DNA from: Nectonema munidae
Lineage: Eukaryota; Nematomorpha; Nectonematoida; Nectonematidae
Assembly (NCBI GenBank): GCA_030549495.1
Contig: JAUIRK010000855.1
Location: 1,002,001 to 1,066,000 of the forward strand
DNA length: 64,000 nt
Direction: 5' to 3'
Positions within the stretch are counted from its first letter, which is position 1; each line of letters starts with the position of its first letter. Of this stretch, positions 36,301 through 48,500 are shown one piece after another. Position numbers and translations under genes: made by a program. Under the pieces are notes generated by a model. That model saw only the letters and a program-made list of their open reading frames with translations. It had not been told where the DNA came from and searched no databases.

Positions 36301-38814
36301 TGGAATGAAGAATTGAAATTAAAGTTTTAAAAAACGCTAAAGATTTTTGGTGCCATTTTACTTCATTGTGGACGACTTTTAAAATTAGTGGGTGATTTAT
36401 ACAAAGGGGGTGTTGTAATGAGTAGAAATTAACTTTGAAATAAAAAAAAATATAGCAACATTTTTTGAAAAAATAGTTACCATATGGATTTTTGTACCTT
36501 TATCATTTAAGGAATGTAATTTTTAAGTGATCCTGGATTAGTGGTGTGACAAGAGTAGGGGAGGGAACAAAAAATGAAGGAATAAAATAGCGATACCCAT
36601 TTAACAAGGGAGGAATTTTCAAAAGATTCAATTTGACTGATTGATTTCGTCATTTCGCATCCAACACAGGAAGAAGAGGGTGATTTTGCAGGAATTAAAC
36701 TTTCAATTTAAATGAGAGGAAAATGGGAGAAGCCCGTTTTTATTCAGTCTGAAGAAGTGAAAAGCAGTTGCGGGTTTCGTACCTGGCGAACAAAATAGAT
36801 ACACATCACACGCTACTCGCATCTCCCTAACAATTGAGGCTTTGTGCAAATAAACGGTTGAACGCGAGGAATATGACGTTGCTCCTATATATATATATAG
36901 ATAGATAGACATAGGCAATGTGCATGTTCCCGCTATACCTGCACTGCCTGAAAAAGCTCAACACGACGAGGGAGAAAATTTCCACTCTGCCTCACACAAT
37001 AAATGTTATTAGAAATAGGAAGAAAGAGAATTCAATTGAAGTAAAAATGGAACAATTAAAGCCAAAGCGATAATGACAATGGTGTTTGAAGACTGGACAC
37101 TACCTATAATGGCGGTGATGATGAGTTTGATCATTATGACTGCACACACCTTTTGCATAAGACCTCTCTCTCTATATATACATACACATAGACAAGTAGT
37201 GCTATGGCACATAACTTACCTAGAATGAATGAATAGATATTTGCACACTTCTGGTGAAAGTGTGAAATCATGACGTCACTTGTGTGTCAGGATATAAACC
37301 AAGATTAACACCTTTAAAAATTATTATTTAAGTGTGGTAGGAAGCAAGTTTTATCAAGTACAAATGTGATAAAACCAAATTTCAATATAAAAAAACTTTG
37401 TGGAAAATTTAAAAAATTTGGATTTGAAAACCAAAATGAGAATAACCTTTCATAACAGGAAAGATGGGGCAATCCTGACAAAAATGTTTTTCAATTTACC
37501 TCTTTTTACAATTAAAAAAACGCTTAAAAAGTTTCATTTTATCTCAAACTACCAAAAGAATAACATTTTGGAATGGCCAAAAAATTTTCATGTCAACGTC
37601 ATCAATCACAAATACAGCCCAAAACTCATTTTTACACCTCTTAAACTCTGAATTGTTCTGATTCAGCAATCCAAGGTGGTGCAAGAGGTCTTGTTTTCAA
37701 TCTTATTTTTCTCATACTATGTTTTCACATTTAATTTTTTCATTTGTTTTCACATTTGTATATTTTATCTCCCACATGTGAATAAGCGTATTTTTTACTT
37801 TTTCTTCATATGGCAAAATGGTTTTGCAAAGGCGCTCGAGTTCATTGCACCCAACTCCCTCCCTTTAAGATTGACGCATTTTTAACACAATTAAAAGAGA
37901 GAGGTTTTGCAAGGTCATTTCTTTCACAAATTGCTTGACAGGTCAAATCCGGCAAATAGGATTGCACGCTCCGTTATCACCAAGAGCACATTTTGCAAAC
38001 AAAGAAACAAAAGCTGGCGAAATCACAATGCCAATCGTTGTTAATGCGCGATGATCTTAAAGCTGATAAGCACAGAGTTGATTATTATTATTACTATTAT
38101 TACTATTATTGCATTAACACTTTGCAAACAAAGGAGTCAGTGTGTAGTTTTCTGTTTAATTCAGGTTAGGTGATCTCTCCGCGCAAAATGGATTCATGTT
38201 GTTCCCTTCACTTCTTCATCCGCATGTTTAGCAAGAATACAAGCACAATTTCAAAGAGTGTATTAATCCGATTATAAAAAAAAATGAAAATCCAATTTCT
38301 GTCAAGTAATTATTATTTAATGGTGTGAAATAAATCGAAATAAACCGAAATCATGCGATGTATTTCAAACTTTTGGGAAAAATTTTTTTTTTCAATTTTT
38401 TAATTTAAAAAAAAAACTTTAAAATAGATTGCCTCATTTTTCATTTCTTTTTCCTACAGTTTTAAGAGTATTTTTTAGACGTTTTTAGAATAATACAGCA
38501 TTGCTTTAAAAATATAGAAATGTGGGCTTGGTAAAAAAGGTATTGCTTATCTTTTTAAGTGTGCCGCCGTAAATTACAATGCAAGTGAAATATATGGCAA
38601 AATTAAGATTGGAATAAAAAATTTTGTTTCAAAAAGGCAGTTATTATTATCCTAGTGGGAATAATATGGACAGTACATTTTAGTGTGGTGTGAATATATC
38701 CTAGAACCAAATAGGAAGAAGTCAATGTTTGAAGTGATGAGATGCTATTGGTGACTCTTCAAAATAAGTTCTTACCCATGCCATTGTAGGAAATGTTCTT
38801 AGCAGAGTCCAGTA
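21984..38814 (-). CDS. HOOK-domain coiled-coil protein, Girdin/CCDC88-Hook group
   Basis: Spliced gene model of five exons: 38814-38776, 31035-30956, 27179-27065, 25941-25866, 24388-21984. All use AG/GT borders and compatible phases (0, 2, 0, 1), giving 904 residues plus stop. The first four exons and the start of the fifth form the helical HOOK domain: TFPTMAW, YDGVLLSKVFNF, LKDILNYYE, IDTLPDILSI, EEIEKLLQMMIGLAVNSEKK. This domain links dynein light intermediate chain or microtubules to cargo. The fifth exon follows with long coiled coils and ends its second coil with WWETMNKVRRQKERLEEKI, close to the end of the Girdin coil. That favours Girdin/CCDC88 over Hook, though at about 900 residues it is shorter than fly Girdin (about 1380) and vertebrate Girdin (about 1870). 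The true N-terminus (initiator Met exon) was not found; it should lie between 38814 and 45400. Confidence 0.82.
24389..25865. other. intron of the HOOK/Girdin-like gene
   Basis: AT-rich intron with no recognisable insert. Confidence 0.6.
25866..25941 (-). CDS. HOOK/Girdin-like gene, exon with TLPDILSI
   Basis: 76 bases, acceptor gtttatattttag (AG 25942-25943), starting in phase 0 as DELGMIFIDTLPDILSI and ending after TTTG in phase 1; the donor GTTCGT is weak but the alternative in the same phase would create a stop at the junction. The peptide matches the L-P-(D/N)-V-L helix of HOOK domains. Confidence 0.72.
25942..27064. other. intron with a SINE copy
   Basis: Intron containing the SINE at 26455-26590; otherwise AT-rich with nothing recognised. 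Confidence 0.6.
26455..26590 (+). mobile_element. tRNA-derived SINE, family B, copy 1
   Basis: Begins gggcgtgagtaaggttgg, has a B box (gggttcgatcccgc), then ttctcatagttcgatacaag and ends near gatgaaaacatcccac. Nearly identical to 28036-28165 over the shared length. It lies antisense in an intron. Confidence 0.8.
27065..27179 (-). CDS. HOOK/Girdin-like gene, exon with LKDILNYYE
   Basis: 115 bases; AG at 27180-27181, donor GTAATT. One base completes the preceding Ile codon, then 38 codons: DVEVQIDDVEKES, then WSTLQYFLFVLKDILNYYE. The latter half matches the helix R-x-L-x-x-I-x-x-Y-Y-x-E found in HOOK domains. Confidence 0.82.
28036..28165 (+). mobile_element. tRNA-derived SINE, family B, copy 2
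   Basis: Same order as copy 1: gtgagtaaggttggtta, B box gggttcgatcccgc, ttctcatagttcgatacaag, end at gatgaaaacaccccac. Only a few differences over about 130 bases, so both are recent members of one family. Confidence 0.8.
28489..29025 (+). repeat. dispersed repeat R1, copy a
   Basis: About 540 bases shared in the same orientation with 44127-44762. Shared blocks: tcatcggtgtagtagaaaag, caggcctgtgtaatcaattt, agtagtgctgata, cttttggttct(a/g)gaataat, cctgacgatgaaatcaa and attgtagaaggctt. Neither copy has a clear open frame, inverted ends or target duplication by eye; a plus-strand 60-codon stretch (28774-28956) is open in this copy only. Family unknown. Confidence 0.8.
30956..31035 (-). CDS. HOOK/Girdin-like gene, exon with YDGVLLSKVF
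   Basis: 80 bases with acceptor gttttattttag (AG 31036-31037) and donor GTAAGG. Reads ICKMLPENCEAC then QLYDGVLLSKVFNF, matching the L-x-D-G-(V)-x-L-x-x-(V) core of HOOK/calponin-like domains; ends in phase 2. Confidence 0.82.
33477..33543 (-). mobile_element. partial SINE, family B, copy 3 (reverse)
   Basis: On the minus strand reads gggccgtgagtaaggttg, then caataactcaaagactt and gttcgatacaag. The tRNA B-box region is fused to a later part of the SINE, so the copy is internally deleted and older than copies 1 and 2. Confidence 0.65.
38085..38112 (+). repeat. (ATT)n microsatellite
   Basis: Imperfect TTA/CTA trinucleotide run. Confidence 0.7.
38776..38814 (-). CDS. HOOK/Girdin-like gene, most upstream exon found
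   Basis: 39 bases: acceptor cttctcaaatcatataccag, codons YWTLLRTFPTMAW, donor GTAAGA. Phase 0 on both sides, matching the phase-0 start of the exon at 31035. Joined to the next exon it gives MAWICKMLPENC, the position of the conserved (V/L)-T-W-(V/L) motif that opens HOOK domains. Tentative because it is short; the initiator exon is not identified. Confidence 0.5.
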
Positions 38815-41755
38815 CTGGTATATGATTTGAGAAGATGGTGCTGATCAAGATTGTTTACCTGTTGGCTAGCCTCTTTTTTATCGATATAATTACATGCATT
38901 GAATACGAGATCAATATGAAAAAGGTAGGCAGCAACATTGATTGTAATTATTTTTGTCGTTCAAGCAAAGTCATCAGTATTCTTGCATGTTATACTTCGT
39001 GGTACATTTCCTTATATACTATGCATACAGCTAAAGCATATGCCTTTACCTTTGTCAGGAATAGTGGGAAAAATTGCATACATTTCGTATTCCTCAAAAT
39101 GTTCTTCTCTTGATGTTACTAAAAGAAATTGGTTTCGAGCTATAAAGCTTTCAAAGTGAGCTAACTTTTTTTGCTGGTATCTTGCATAATTTAGAAGGAA
39201 TTTTTAGGATTACAAAATTTTTTTGCGTATATTAAATGAAAAAAAGCTTTAATCTTTGTAAACATATGGAGGGGATCTTCATTAATCGCATCGGGATTGT
39301 AAAGTATTGAATAAACTTTTAATTTGTGAATTTACTTGGAGTCAGAGTCGAATATAATATTTTTAATAATGATAGAATGGAGAAATTGTGCAAATTCAAA
39401 AAAGCGCAACATTGCAAAATGTCGTCTTGATCAACACTTAATTTTGCCTTGATTATATTTTTACCCAAAATTCCATGTTTTATTTATGGTGAAATTTGAC
39501 ACTCTAAAATGATTGATCATTTTTCAATAATAAGCTTATTTCGTTTGAATAAAATCCACAGATTCAAGTCTAAAAATTAAAATTTTTTAAATATATTTTT
39601 ATCTTATTGAAGATGAAGTAATTCTTTTACAAATGCAAACGTTATCATTGACTCTAAAAAGCTTTATAAATATTATTATCAAAAAAAGAATAAATTGATA
39701 GAAAATCAAGCGTGGAAAGTTTTTTATAATGTTTTTCCCAATGTAAACCTTCGTTATCATTCGGAATTTTGAAATAATCGAGTAACATATGTGAATAGTG
39801 AGAGAGGCCCATTCATGTTTCATCTTTTTGGGATAATCAAATCTTCTTGGCGTGAGTTTGCACTATATAAAAAAAGTTTCTTGTTTTCATGTTTTTTTTT
39901 CAAAAGGAAAATTAGCAAAAAAAGGTTCAAATTTGTGAGCGACAAAAATAAATATCTATTTAGAGAGTGGATGTATTCGTCTTTAGGTTTTCTTTCTGAT
40001 GTTGGATTTTATAATTTACTTTTGTCAGGGTTTTTTGACTTCCTTGTTTGATATTCTGAGATATCTTATGGGAAATTAATACATTTCTAAATTTAAAACT
40101 ACAACTAAAGAAATAAGGATGGAAGTCATTGAATTTCAATGTGGAAACTACTTCAAAATTTTGATTTCAAGGTCATAAAAATTCTCAAACTAAAATTTTG
40201 TTTAAAAAAGTGGAAATGAACTAATTTGATGTCATTTTTACTGGTGTAATTTATATATCTTTTGAATTTAAAAACTAAATTCAAGAACTAATAATGTGTG
40301 AAAAGCATAATTTTGAGCTTACTTTGTTTGGATTCAAAATTATATTCAATCAATGATAAGAATAATAATGTTTGGGAGTAAATTCTTCAGTTCGGTTGAA
40401 ACAAAAATGGAGTTTAAAATGAAAGTTAAAATTTTTTTTAAAAAAGTATGAACAAGTAATAAAAACTAAAAGTTTTGGCAAACACTAGTCATTTTTTTTG
40501 CTAGACGATATTGGATGTGTGTGTAACCTGGGTAAAATCTTTTAACATATGTTTTCGATTTTGATATTGCAAGCATGATATTGTAAGGAAGTATCTTAGA
40601 TGGGAATATTGTTAAATATGGAAATAGTGAATTTTGTTTTGGTGAGCTAAGTAATGATTGTTCCTTCCTTGTCTTAGTTGCTATTTTTATCTTTTGATAA
40701 ATTTTTGAAGAGATGAAGCAAAAGTACAATGTATTCTTTCATATACGATTCATATTTGAAGAAAAATATAAAAGAGAGGTGTTAAAATTCAACGTCAATT
40801 TTGGACGATGCATTTTTGTGAATGAAAAACGATAAATTCAAAAGAGAGAACTTCGATCCGCCCTCACAAATTCTGAGCGAAAACAATCAAAGGTTGTTTG
40901 GATAGTGGAATAAACTTAGTGACTATACAGCGAGTATCAATCTGTCATTTTTAATAAAGACAAAGATAAACGCTTATGATACGTGACAATAATTGAAAAA
41001 AAAAGTTTAAATATTTCTGAATTTGAAATTAGTTAGTATCAATAAGGAGATGACGAAAAATTCTCTTCAACAATAGGATCTATCTTCAAAGGACTACAAC
41101 AAGAAATAAATTTGTTCACATCACCTAGCTTCATCTCATGCAAAAAGAACAGTGTAGAGATCTCAGGAACGTCGAAAATGAAGAAACTTCTCAATTTTAA
41201 ATCAGTCAGTAAGATTAGGTACACGTTGTATAATAAAAAGTTAGTTATATTGGTTTTTTTCAAAGTTGAGAAAAATTGCCAAGCAATTGGAATAGTGGAA
41301 AATGATTCCACTAGTTCAAAGAGCAAAATTATTTAAAATGAATATCAAGAATTTGGGAAAGTTTCCTTTTTTTTGCTGGAGATTTCAATGAATGCATTGG
41401 TAGAGAATTGTACGTATATGAACTGACATGTGGTAGTTGAAGGATTCACAAAGGAATCCTTCAAAATTTAAATAATCTTGTGTGTGCAAGTTGCAATCAC
41501 AGCGCATAAGAAATAGAGAACGAATTTGATGCTATTCCCCCTTATGTGATTTATTCTCTCGTATAGAGGCGAGGTGAACACATGTGGGTGTTATCGGCTT
41601 CCGTAATTCACCAAGTAATTATGTAAAATAAATTTTTATTAATAATGTTTAAACGCATACTCATCTAAAAAAATTTTGATTACATAATAAAGCTTACACA
41701 TCACATACACAGTTTTTACATCATCATTAATTCTTTAAATATAAATACATTATTT

Positions 41756-41774
41756 ACACACACACACACACACA
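41756..41774 (+). repeat. (AC)n microsatellite
   Basis: About nine AC units. Confidence 0.8.
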
Positions 41775-42640
41775 GTCGACATCTTATTTCTGCAAGAATA
41801 TCTCGGCTTTGAAAAGCAAAACTGTCAGAGAAGCTTTACTTTTATAAAGTTCGATAAAAAAATAAAAAAGTATAAAACAATTTGATATTTCAAAAATGAT
41901 AATATTTATCAAAATGAAATAAACTAAGTTGCATGTGATAAGTTGGGTGATGATTGCCCGTTTTAAAATGTTAAGTCTTATTTAACATTTTCTAAATTTT
42001 TAGAATCTATTACCAAAATATTTTTAAGTCTATTACCAGAGCTGAGCGTTTGTGGAATTTTTTTTACAACCAGCGTAGTGTTCTAGAATCCATGAACTGT
42101 GTCGTCATATCTTTCATTTCAACTGATCAGTCCTCAGTCAAGCAGTGTAGGAATGCTTTTAAGGTTGTGATACTCTAACAGACTCGCCCTCAAATCTCGG
42201 AGTATTTTAAATACAAATAACACTTTCCAAAATACATTTTGCTTTCACAAGCAAGACAAAACAAAAACTATGCTCACAAAGCAGGAATACTTTTCAATAT
42301 TTATTAATCGTGTAATCATCAAATTTCAATATCTAAATTTAAAAAAATTGCATTTATAATGCCACTTATAATAAACACTGAAGTTTCAAAGATGGCCTCA
42401 TTTAATTGACATCTACCTGGTGTCAGGGTATTTTTTATTAAAGAAAAGAATAGAAGTCCCTATACTCTAGTCAATGTTAATCCGCTCTGAATGTCTACAT
42501 ATGTTAGTAGAGCTTGAGCGATTACAGGCCTCAACGAGGGAGGCCAATTTTGCAAGAAATTATGTAGAGGAGTATGAGAAGTGTATTTGAAATACAAATA
42601 GGCCTCATTTCCAAAACTAAAATTACAAATACACGCGTAT

Positions 42641-42979
42641 TTGACACCAAGTCTGGTCTCCAATATTATTAACACTACGAGCGTAGTGAAAGACCACCTA
42701 GAAAAGCCTTCGAACCTGGCTCACGCAATGTGGTTGCTGATTCCCTGCGGATATAAAGTTTGGATTGATGAAGCATTTAGAGACAAAGCCATCTCAATAA
42801 AGGAAGTCAAGCATTTGATTTGCACTCATAAGGCAGATATTTGCACAAGTTATGAAGTAGAAAGATTAGCCCTCAAATTGCAATCAACCATAGCAACTCG
42901 GAATACCGAAAAAAAAATCTCAAACTCTATACAAAGGATTGAAAAAAATATAGCTTGCTTCTTTATTGTAAAAAAATGA
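42641..42979 (+). CDS. unrecognised 112-codon open frame
   Basis: Plus-strand frame with balanced composition (NLAHAMWLLIPCGYKVWIDE, DKAISIKEVKHLICTHKAD) and a charged second half. No family recognised; no upstream exon or poly(A) signal placed. It could be a small nested gene or part of an old repeat. Confidence 0.25.
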   Translation: MTPSLVSNIINTTSVVKDHLEKPSNLAHAMWLLIPCGYKVWIDEAFRDKAISIKEVKHLICTHKADICTSYEVERLALKLQSTIATRNTEKKISNSIQRIEKNIACFFIVKK

Positions 42980-44126
42980 GGAATGTTCTAAGGAAACAAT
43001 TGCAATGATACAATAAATAAATAGAAGAGGTACACTATTCTTATGCATCATGGAAAAATGAGTGAGTATGTAAAATATTAGAAGAATTTTCTGAAAATGG
43101 AATAAAATGCTGTTTTCAAGTTTTCTGGCATCATTAGAAGCATTTATTCAAAAAGGTAAAAAAAAACTCAAACGAATCTTTTTGGCCGTGCTGGATTGGG
43201 TTATTACTTGGGATGGACTGATAGATCGACATCGCTAGAATCAGCTAAATGCTAGAGCATTGGTTAATGCTGTTCATGATTTTTAAAGTTAGTTATATAT
43301 ATAAGCGTTTTAAAAACTAAAGTTAGAATGCATATCGCTGTCGAAATCAACCAAAATTTCAGTACATCCCTATAGTTATCATCTTTCGTATTTATTTCCA
43401 AAATTTTGATACTTTTGTAAATTCCATATTTTTACCCAGATAGGCTTTTATTGGTAGAAAAAATTGACTTAAAAATAAGAATTTTCTTTTCGAACCGTAA
43501 CACAGGTCATCATTGATTAAAACCAAAAAGTTACGCACAAGTTTTTTATAGTGATAGACAAGTGAAACGAAGAGGAAGGCATGACAAGTTTTCAAATCAA
43601 CTGTGAACAATTTCCTTGAAAAGAAAATAAATTCTGAATGCATGTTCATCCTTCAAGAACTGGTGCCGCGTTTCAAGATTGCGGAGGCACGTATGTGATA
43701 AAGGTCCATAAAAGAGACTGTAGTGAAGAACAAGATGAAGGTTTCGACCAAAATGTTAGTACAATGGAATAAAGACACCAGAGACAATGATAGACAAACA
43801 GGTTAACAAATTTCTGCTGCTCTCTGAAACGTGACTTGCTCAGTAGGAAGCATAAAAGTAAATATCATTGAAGGAGTCTTTTCTTCCAAATGAATGCATA
43901 TTTTAAACGTTAATCAACATCGCTTATTTTTCAGAGATCTTTGTTCCTTTTCAGGTAAAGTTGTTTTCTCCATATGGATTCTTTCATAAGAATACATTTC
44001 TGTTTTTGAATCATTTTTAAATGTTAATATATAATTGTTATATAATTTAAATGTTAATTTCACCTTGATACAGAGTCATTACATAGTAAAATAAACAGAT
44101 TTTGATTGAAAATATACTTCCAACAA

Positions 44127-44762
44127 TCATCGGTGTAGTAGAAAAGACATGATAACAGAACAAAGTTTTAAAATACAGGCCTGTGTAATCAATTTTGTAA
44201 CTTTTTTCAAAAAATGACTTCGTTATTTGTGTAAATTTGTGTAACTGATAGACAAAATTGAAAAAAGATAGGGTGAAAACCAGAGCTGAACAAAGAAAAC
44301 AGGTTTTAGATAAACCCATCTTGACAAAAAATGACGTAAACCAGTCTAATGCATTAAATCCGGGTTGACTTCTAAGAGTAAGGTTATTTTCAAATGAGAG
44401 ATGTATCGATTAATCGATAAATTTTGTGATTAATCAACACTTAAAAAAGTAGTGCTGATAAAAAGATTTTTTGATTGATCTACTTTTCTAGGACTTTTGG
44501 TTCTGGAATAATACGTTTAATTAACATATCAAAAGACATTCACGTTAATTTTTTAGGAAATGAGAAAAATATTCGAAACATTTTCGCCAACTTTTCCTCA
44601 TCTGACGATGAAATCAATGATTCTTTTTTCTAAGATTACTAAAAAGCAATTAATTTAATTAAAATAATTTAGATGTTTGAATACCTTTCAAAATTTGTTG
44701 AGAAGAAATAGAGAAAAGAGTAAAAAAAAACGACAGATATAAAACACAATTGTAGAAGGCTT
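44127..44762 (+). repeat. dispersed repeat R1, copy b
   Basis: Second copy of the R1 repeat, same orientation as 28489-29025. It carries extra sequence relative to copy a: a block after caaagaaaacagg with cattaaatccgggttg, a palindromic tcgattaatcga near 44405-44416, and about 43 bases (aaatagagaaaagag onward) before attgtagaagg. Confidence 0.8.
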
Positions 44763-45416
44763 AATATTAATCAAAATAAGTAAAATCAATTAAAAAATAT
44801 AGGTCAATAATTTTATGAAATAAGGAACAGGTAAAAAAGTTAAAGTTAAAAAGTTGTGAATTATTAAATAAAAAAATTTAAAAAGATTTTTCTAAGCAAA
44901 AATTTCAAAGACATTTTATGCTCTAGCCTAACCCTCCATGTCCCAAGTTGCAAAAATAACAATAAATAATCGGCCGATAAATAAGTACTGATTGGTCAAT
45001 GTGGGTGACCATTTTTGGGGTTCTTTGACAATCGGAATACAAAGTCCACATTCAACTTTCAAATAAATTTCAAAGTAATGGAAAATTTTATTTACAATTA
45101 CCATTTTAAAGATAAAACTCAAAAAATAATGATGTCACATATGTGTATATAGGGAAATATATAAACTACATATATAATTAAAAAAGCATAACACATATGG
45201 TATTAAAATTAGAAAATTAAACTTTAGTACTATTCACCCATGAAATAAACACGTGTGTATAAAAGCGTAGGAAAAATAAAAGTAACATAAGATATGGATA
45301 TATAAAATGCAAAAAACATTAAGAATGAAAAACGTGAACTAGCGATATGAATTTCAACGAAGTCATCACGATGGAAAGTGGATGAGGAAATGAAACTTGA
45401 AACATCAATGTGGAGT

Positions 45417-45508
45417 TTAAGCAAACTTTTCAATCCACTTAATGAAGGTGCTGATGGCACACGTGGGAATCATAAGGGCGTGAGCTTTGATTGACATATT
45501 CCTATCAT
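45417..45508 (-). CDS. smg6: SMG6 last exon, end of PIN domain
   Basis: 92 bases, acceptor ctttcctttag. Two bases complete the first Asp of DDRNMSIKAHALM, then ISTFIKWIEKFA and TAA. This is the same length and pattern as the end of human SMG6 (TDDRN-x-x-x-KA ... F-x-x-W). Isolated by a 4.2 kb intron, it is easily missed by ORF-based annotation. Confidence 0.9.
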
Positions 45509-48500
45509 CTAAAGGAAAGAAATTCAAAGTTAAAGAGGGCATTTGGTGTATTCGATATTCACTCGCCTAAAGAGTACACCCTTTCTGAAAAAAAGTGGTA
45601 GAAGTTTTGTAAAATGAGAAATTTTATCATAATTTTTAACAATGATCATAAAAATATGTTTTTGATGTACGACAGATTGAAAATTGAAGATGCGTCAATT
45701 CGAGCTATAAGCAACACTGAAGTCTACATACAGTTTAGTAAAATGCAAATTCTCATTCAATGTACCACTTAAGCACAAATATAATGACTTAAATTCCCAC
45801 GGCCATCATGGGAGCTTAGAAACAAGTCATTGAACAGACTTGGATTTTAAATATTTATATGGTTGCATATTTTTTTGATTGTAGATAGAGTTTTTTAAAT
45901 AATTTGCATTCTTGATAGTACAACTCAATTTAGTATAATTTTTATCATTTATAGCTTTATTTTGTTGTTGTTTTAACATAAAGAGGACGTTTCACGAATT
46001 CACTCGTATAGTTTCGGGGGATGCCGATGACAACGCTTATTTTGCATGCTTTTTAACTCTCATTTTTAAATAATTTTGGAAAGGTAAAAAAAAATATAAA
46101 AAAAAGCTCCAATTTCAAATCTTTATTTTTCTGATTTTTTTTCTTCTTCTTCTTGATATGCCTGTGTGTGTGATGAATGTGAAACTAATTCTTGTGCATT
46201 GAGTTACCGGGAGAGTGTAAATCCATCGACAAATAATCTCTATCATTTTTATATATTTTCACTTTAAGTTATAACTTTTTTTCTTTACACGTAAGAAACT
46301 AAATTTTGGAATTTATTTTTTCAAAAAGTAAACTTTTAAGTATTTTCATTTTTTGATTGCATAAAAATTTTGTCTGTACTACATGAATCCATAAATTTAA
46401 TTTCAATATTTAATTTTTTTTTAAATACAAGATACCCTAACAAGAATTTTAAGTTTTACTTGACAAACCTTTATTTTTGAATCTTTTGAAAAATTATTTT
46501 CAAAATTTTAAAAAGGACCAATCAGGGGCCATCCTCACAATTATTGGGAAGAATTTTTTTGCAATTTTCAAAATTACTGGTACTAAAATACCACGGGAGA
46601 CCAAATATTCCAGCAATCCTTTAAAATATAGTCTATACAGCGCATACGCGAATTCATATGACTACTTTGTATTTTTTTACAAAGTTGATGAAATTTAAAA
46701 ACTATACTTTCAGTATAAATACAGCTAAAATTTCAAAAAAAAAAATAAAATTCATATAACGTTCCAAATCTTCAAAAATTTCACTAGAAGATGCAGATGG
46801 TAAATTCAAATTTATATATATGTGTTGCTACACTGCAAATTTTTGCAATTTACTTCACAAGGCAATTCATATTGATAACAAATAATATTGCTATTCCATT
46901 TGATTTTGATAGTATTGATTTGAATAAATAAGCGTTCTACTTCTGTGTTCGTAATTATAAACAGAATACTTTTTGAATAAAGCTTTAGCACCTTGTTAAA
47001 TTTGCTCACTTTTGTCCAAAATTTTTAAATGGCTGCTTTTCTTTCTGTTCAAGTGTCTAACCAACTATGAGCAAAGAAGACTTGATCCTGGAATGAACTC
47101 CAGATTCTAACAAACATTACTCATGCCCTGAATTTAGTAAAATTTCTCTAAATTGGCGCAGACCTCTCATGATCATCAAGAGTTGGATCGGCATTTATTG
47201 AATGAGAGCGTCTTCGTGAGATAGGATCTTTCAGAACGAGGAAATAGGAGATCTGTTGGTTGATTATAAAGAGATCTTAACAAAACTTAACCCATGAACC
47301 CATGGACATAATATGTCGACGGAGAATCATTGGAAGTGGGGATGATATCGACGCTATTATGAAAATAATAATATAGGCAATAAGTTAGTTGGTTATGATT
47401 CGGTAAAATGCTTGTCAATTTCAAACGATTGTCGATCGGCAATTTGTCCGAAAATCATTTGAGATAACAACTTCTCATTAGATCGTGGTGAGTGCTACAA
47501 GGCTTGGCTTGATAATAATTATACACGGGGTACAAAGGATGGAGAGTCCCCCATGTTGATTTTGTGAAAAACTGTGTACGTATTAGTTTTACTGAAAGTG
47601 CTCAATGTTTTAGCATTGATCAATCGATGAAGATGGAATTTGTGGAACAAATACAAAATATGAAGAATTTCAAAGCACCAGGATTAAGTCAAGTTAGCTA
47701 TTGATATGCTTAAAGCAGGAGGACGTGAATCCATGTGTAACATGGACAATGGAATTCAGAAGAAGTGATATTGAACAGAAATTTAAATTTGAAAGGATAC
47801 CGGAAGCTATTTTATTTTTTATAAATAAAGGTGTTTTTGTTAGTGCCTCTTCTGGAAGAGTAGTTTCTTTAAAGGTGATATGCTTGCAATGTGGCAGTTT
47901 TTTGAAATGAATTTCCTAGAACAGGGAGCTGAAAAAGTTTTGGAGAGAATCACTAGATATACGAATTTAGATCGGTGATTAAGATAGATCTTTTTGTCAG
48001 AATAACATTATGTAAAACAAGAAAAAATTTTTTTCCCTATGATTGGATTTTTTGGCATGGTTGCACATGGATTAGTGAGCGAGTTAAAGATAAAGTAAAC
48101 ATACCTGTAAACAAGACCATATCCCTGTAAATGTTTTTAACAAAGGAGGATGCAGAGCTGGGATGTGATTGGTTCGTGTCTTTTCTTGGGATGATCGTAG
48201 GATTTCCGTTATTGGCTGAAGAAAAGCGCTTCCAATTGGCTTTTGGCTCAGCGCTTTCAAAGTGATTCAGGCAGCATTGCAGAATGATATCGTCATTGAT
48301 GATGTTTTGCCCCGCTTAAAAAGTACAATCCTTTAGCAAGGATGAAATGATGGGGGACAAGGATGTAATGAAAAGATAGGGTGATACCTCTGAATTCTTC
48401 TTTCGCAAAATCAATCGAAGATAAAAAGTTTCCTAAAATCAAATATTTTCATTATAAGCAATAAGATTTATTATTTTCGTCATTGACAAGTATTGAAAAA

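Larger units (their letters stand above)
31036..38775. other. 7.7 kb intron, largely featureless
   Basis: AT-rich DNA between the first two HOOK exons. Contents seen: reverse partial SINE at 33477-33543, TA-rich microsatellite tracts (e.g. 36885-36900), and an ATT-type tandem at 38085-38112. No further exon was found; the open stretches at 34551-34859 and 37400-37651 look like chance frames. Confidence 0.5.
38815..45416. other. region between SMG6 3' end and HOOK/Girdin-like exons
   Basis: Holds repeat R1 copy b (44127-44762), an (AC)n run (41756-41774) and the unassigned frame at 42641-42979. The missing first exon of the HOOK/Girdin-like gene probably lies here but cannot be picked out. 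Confidence 0.4.
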
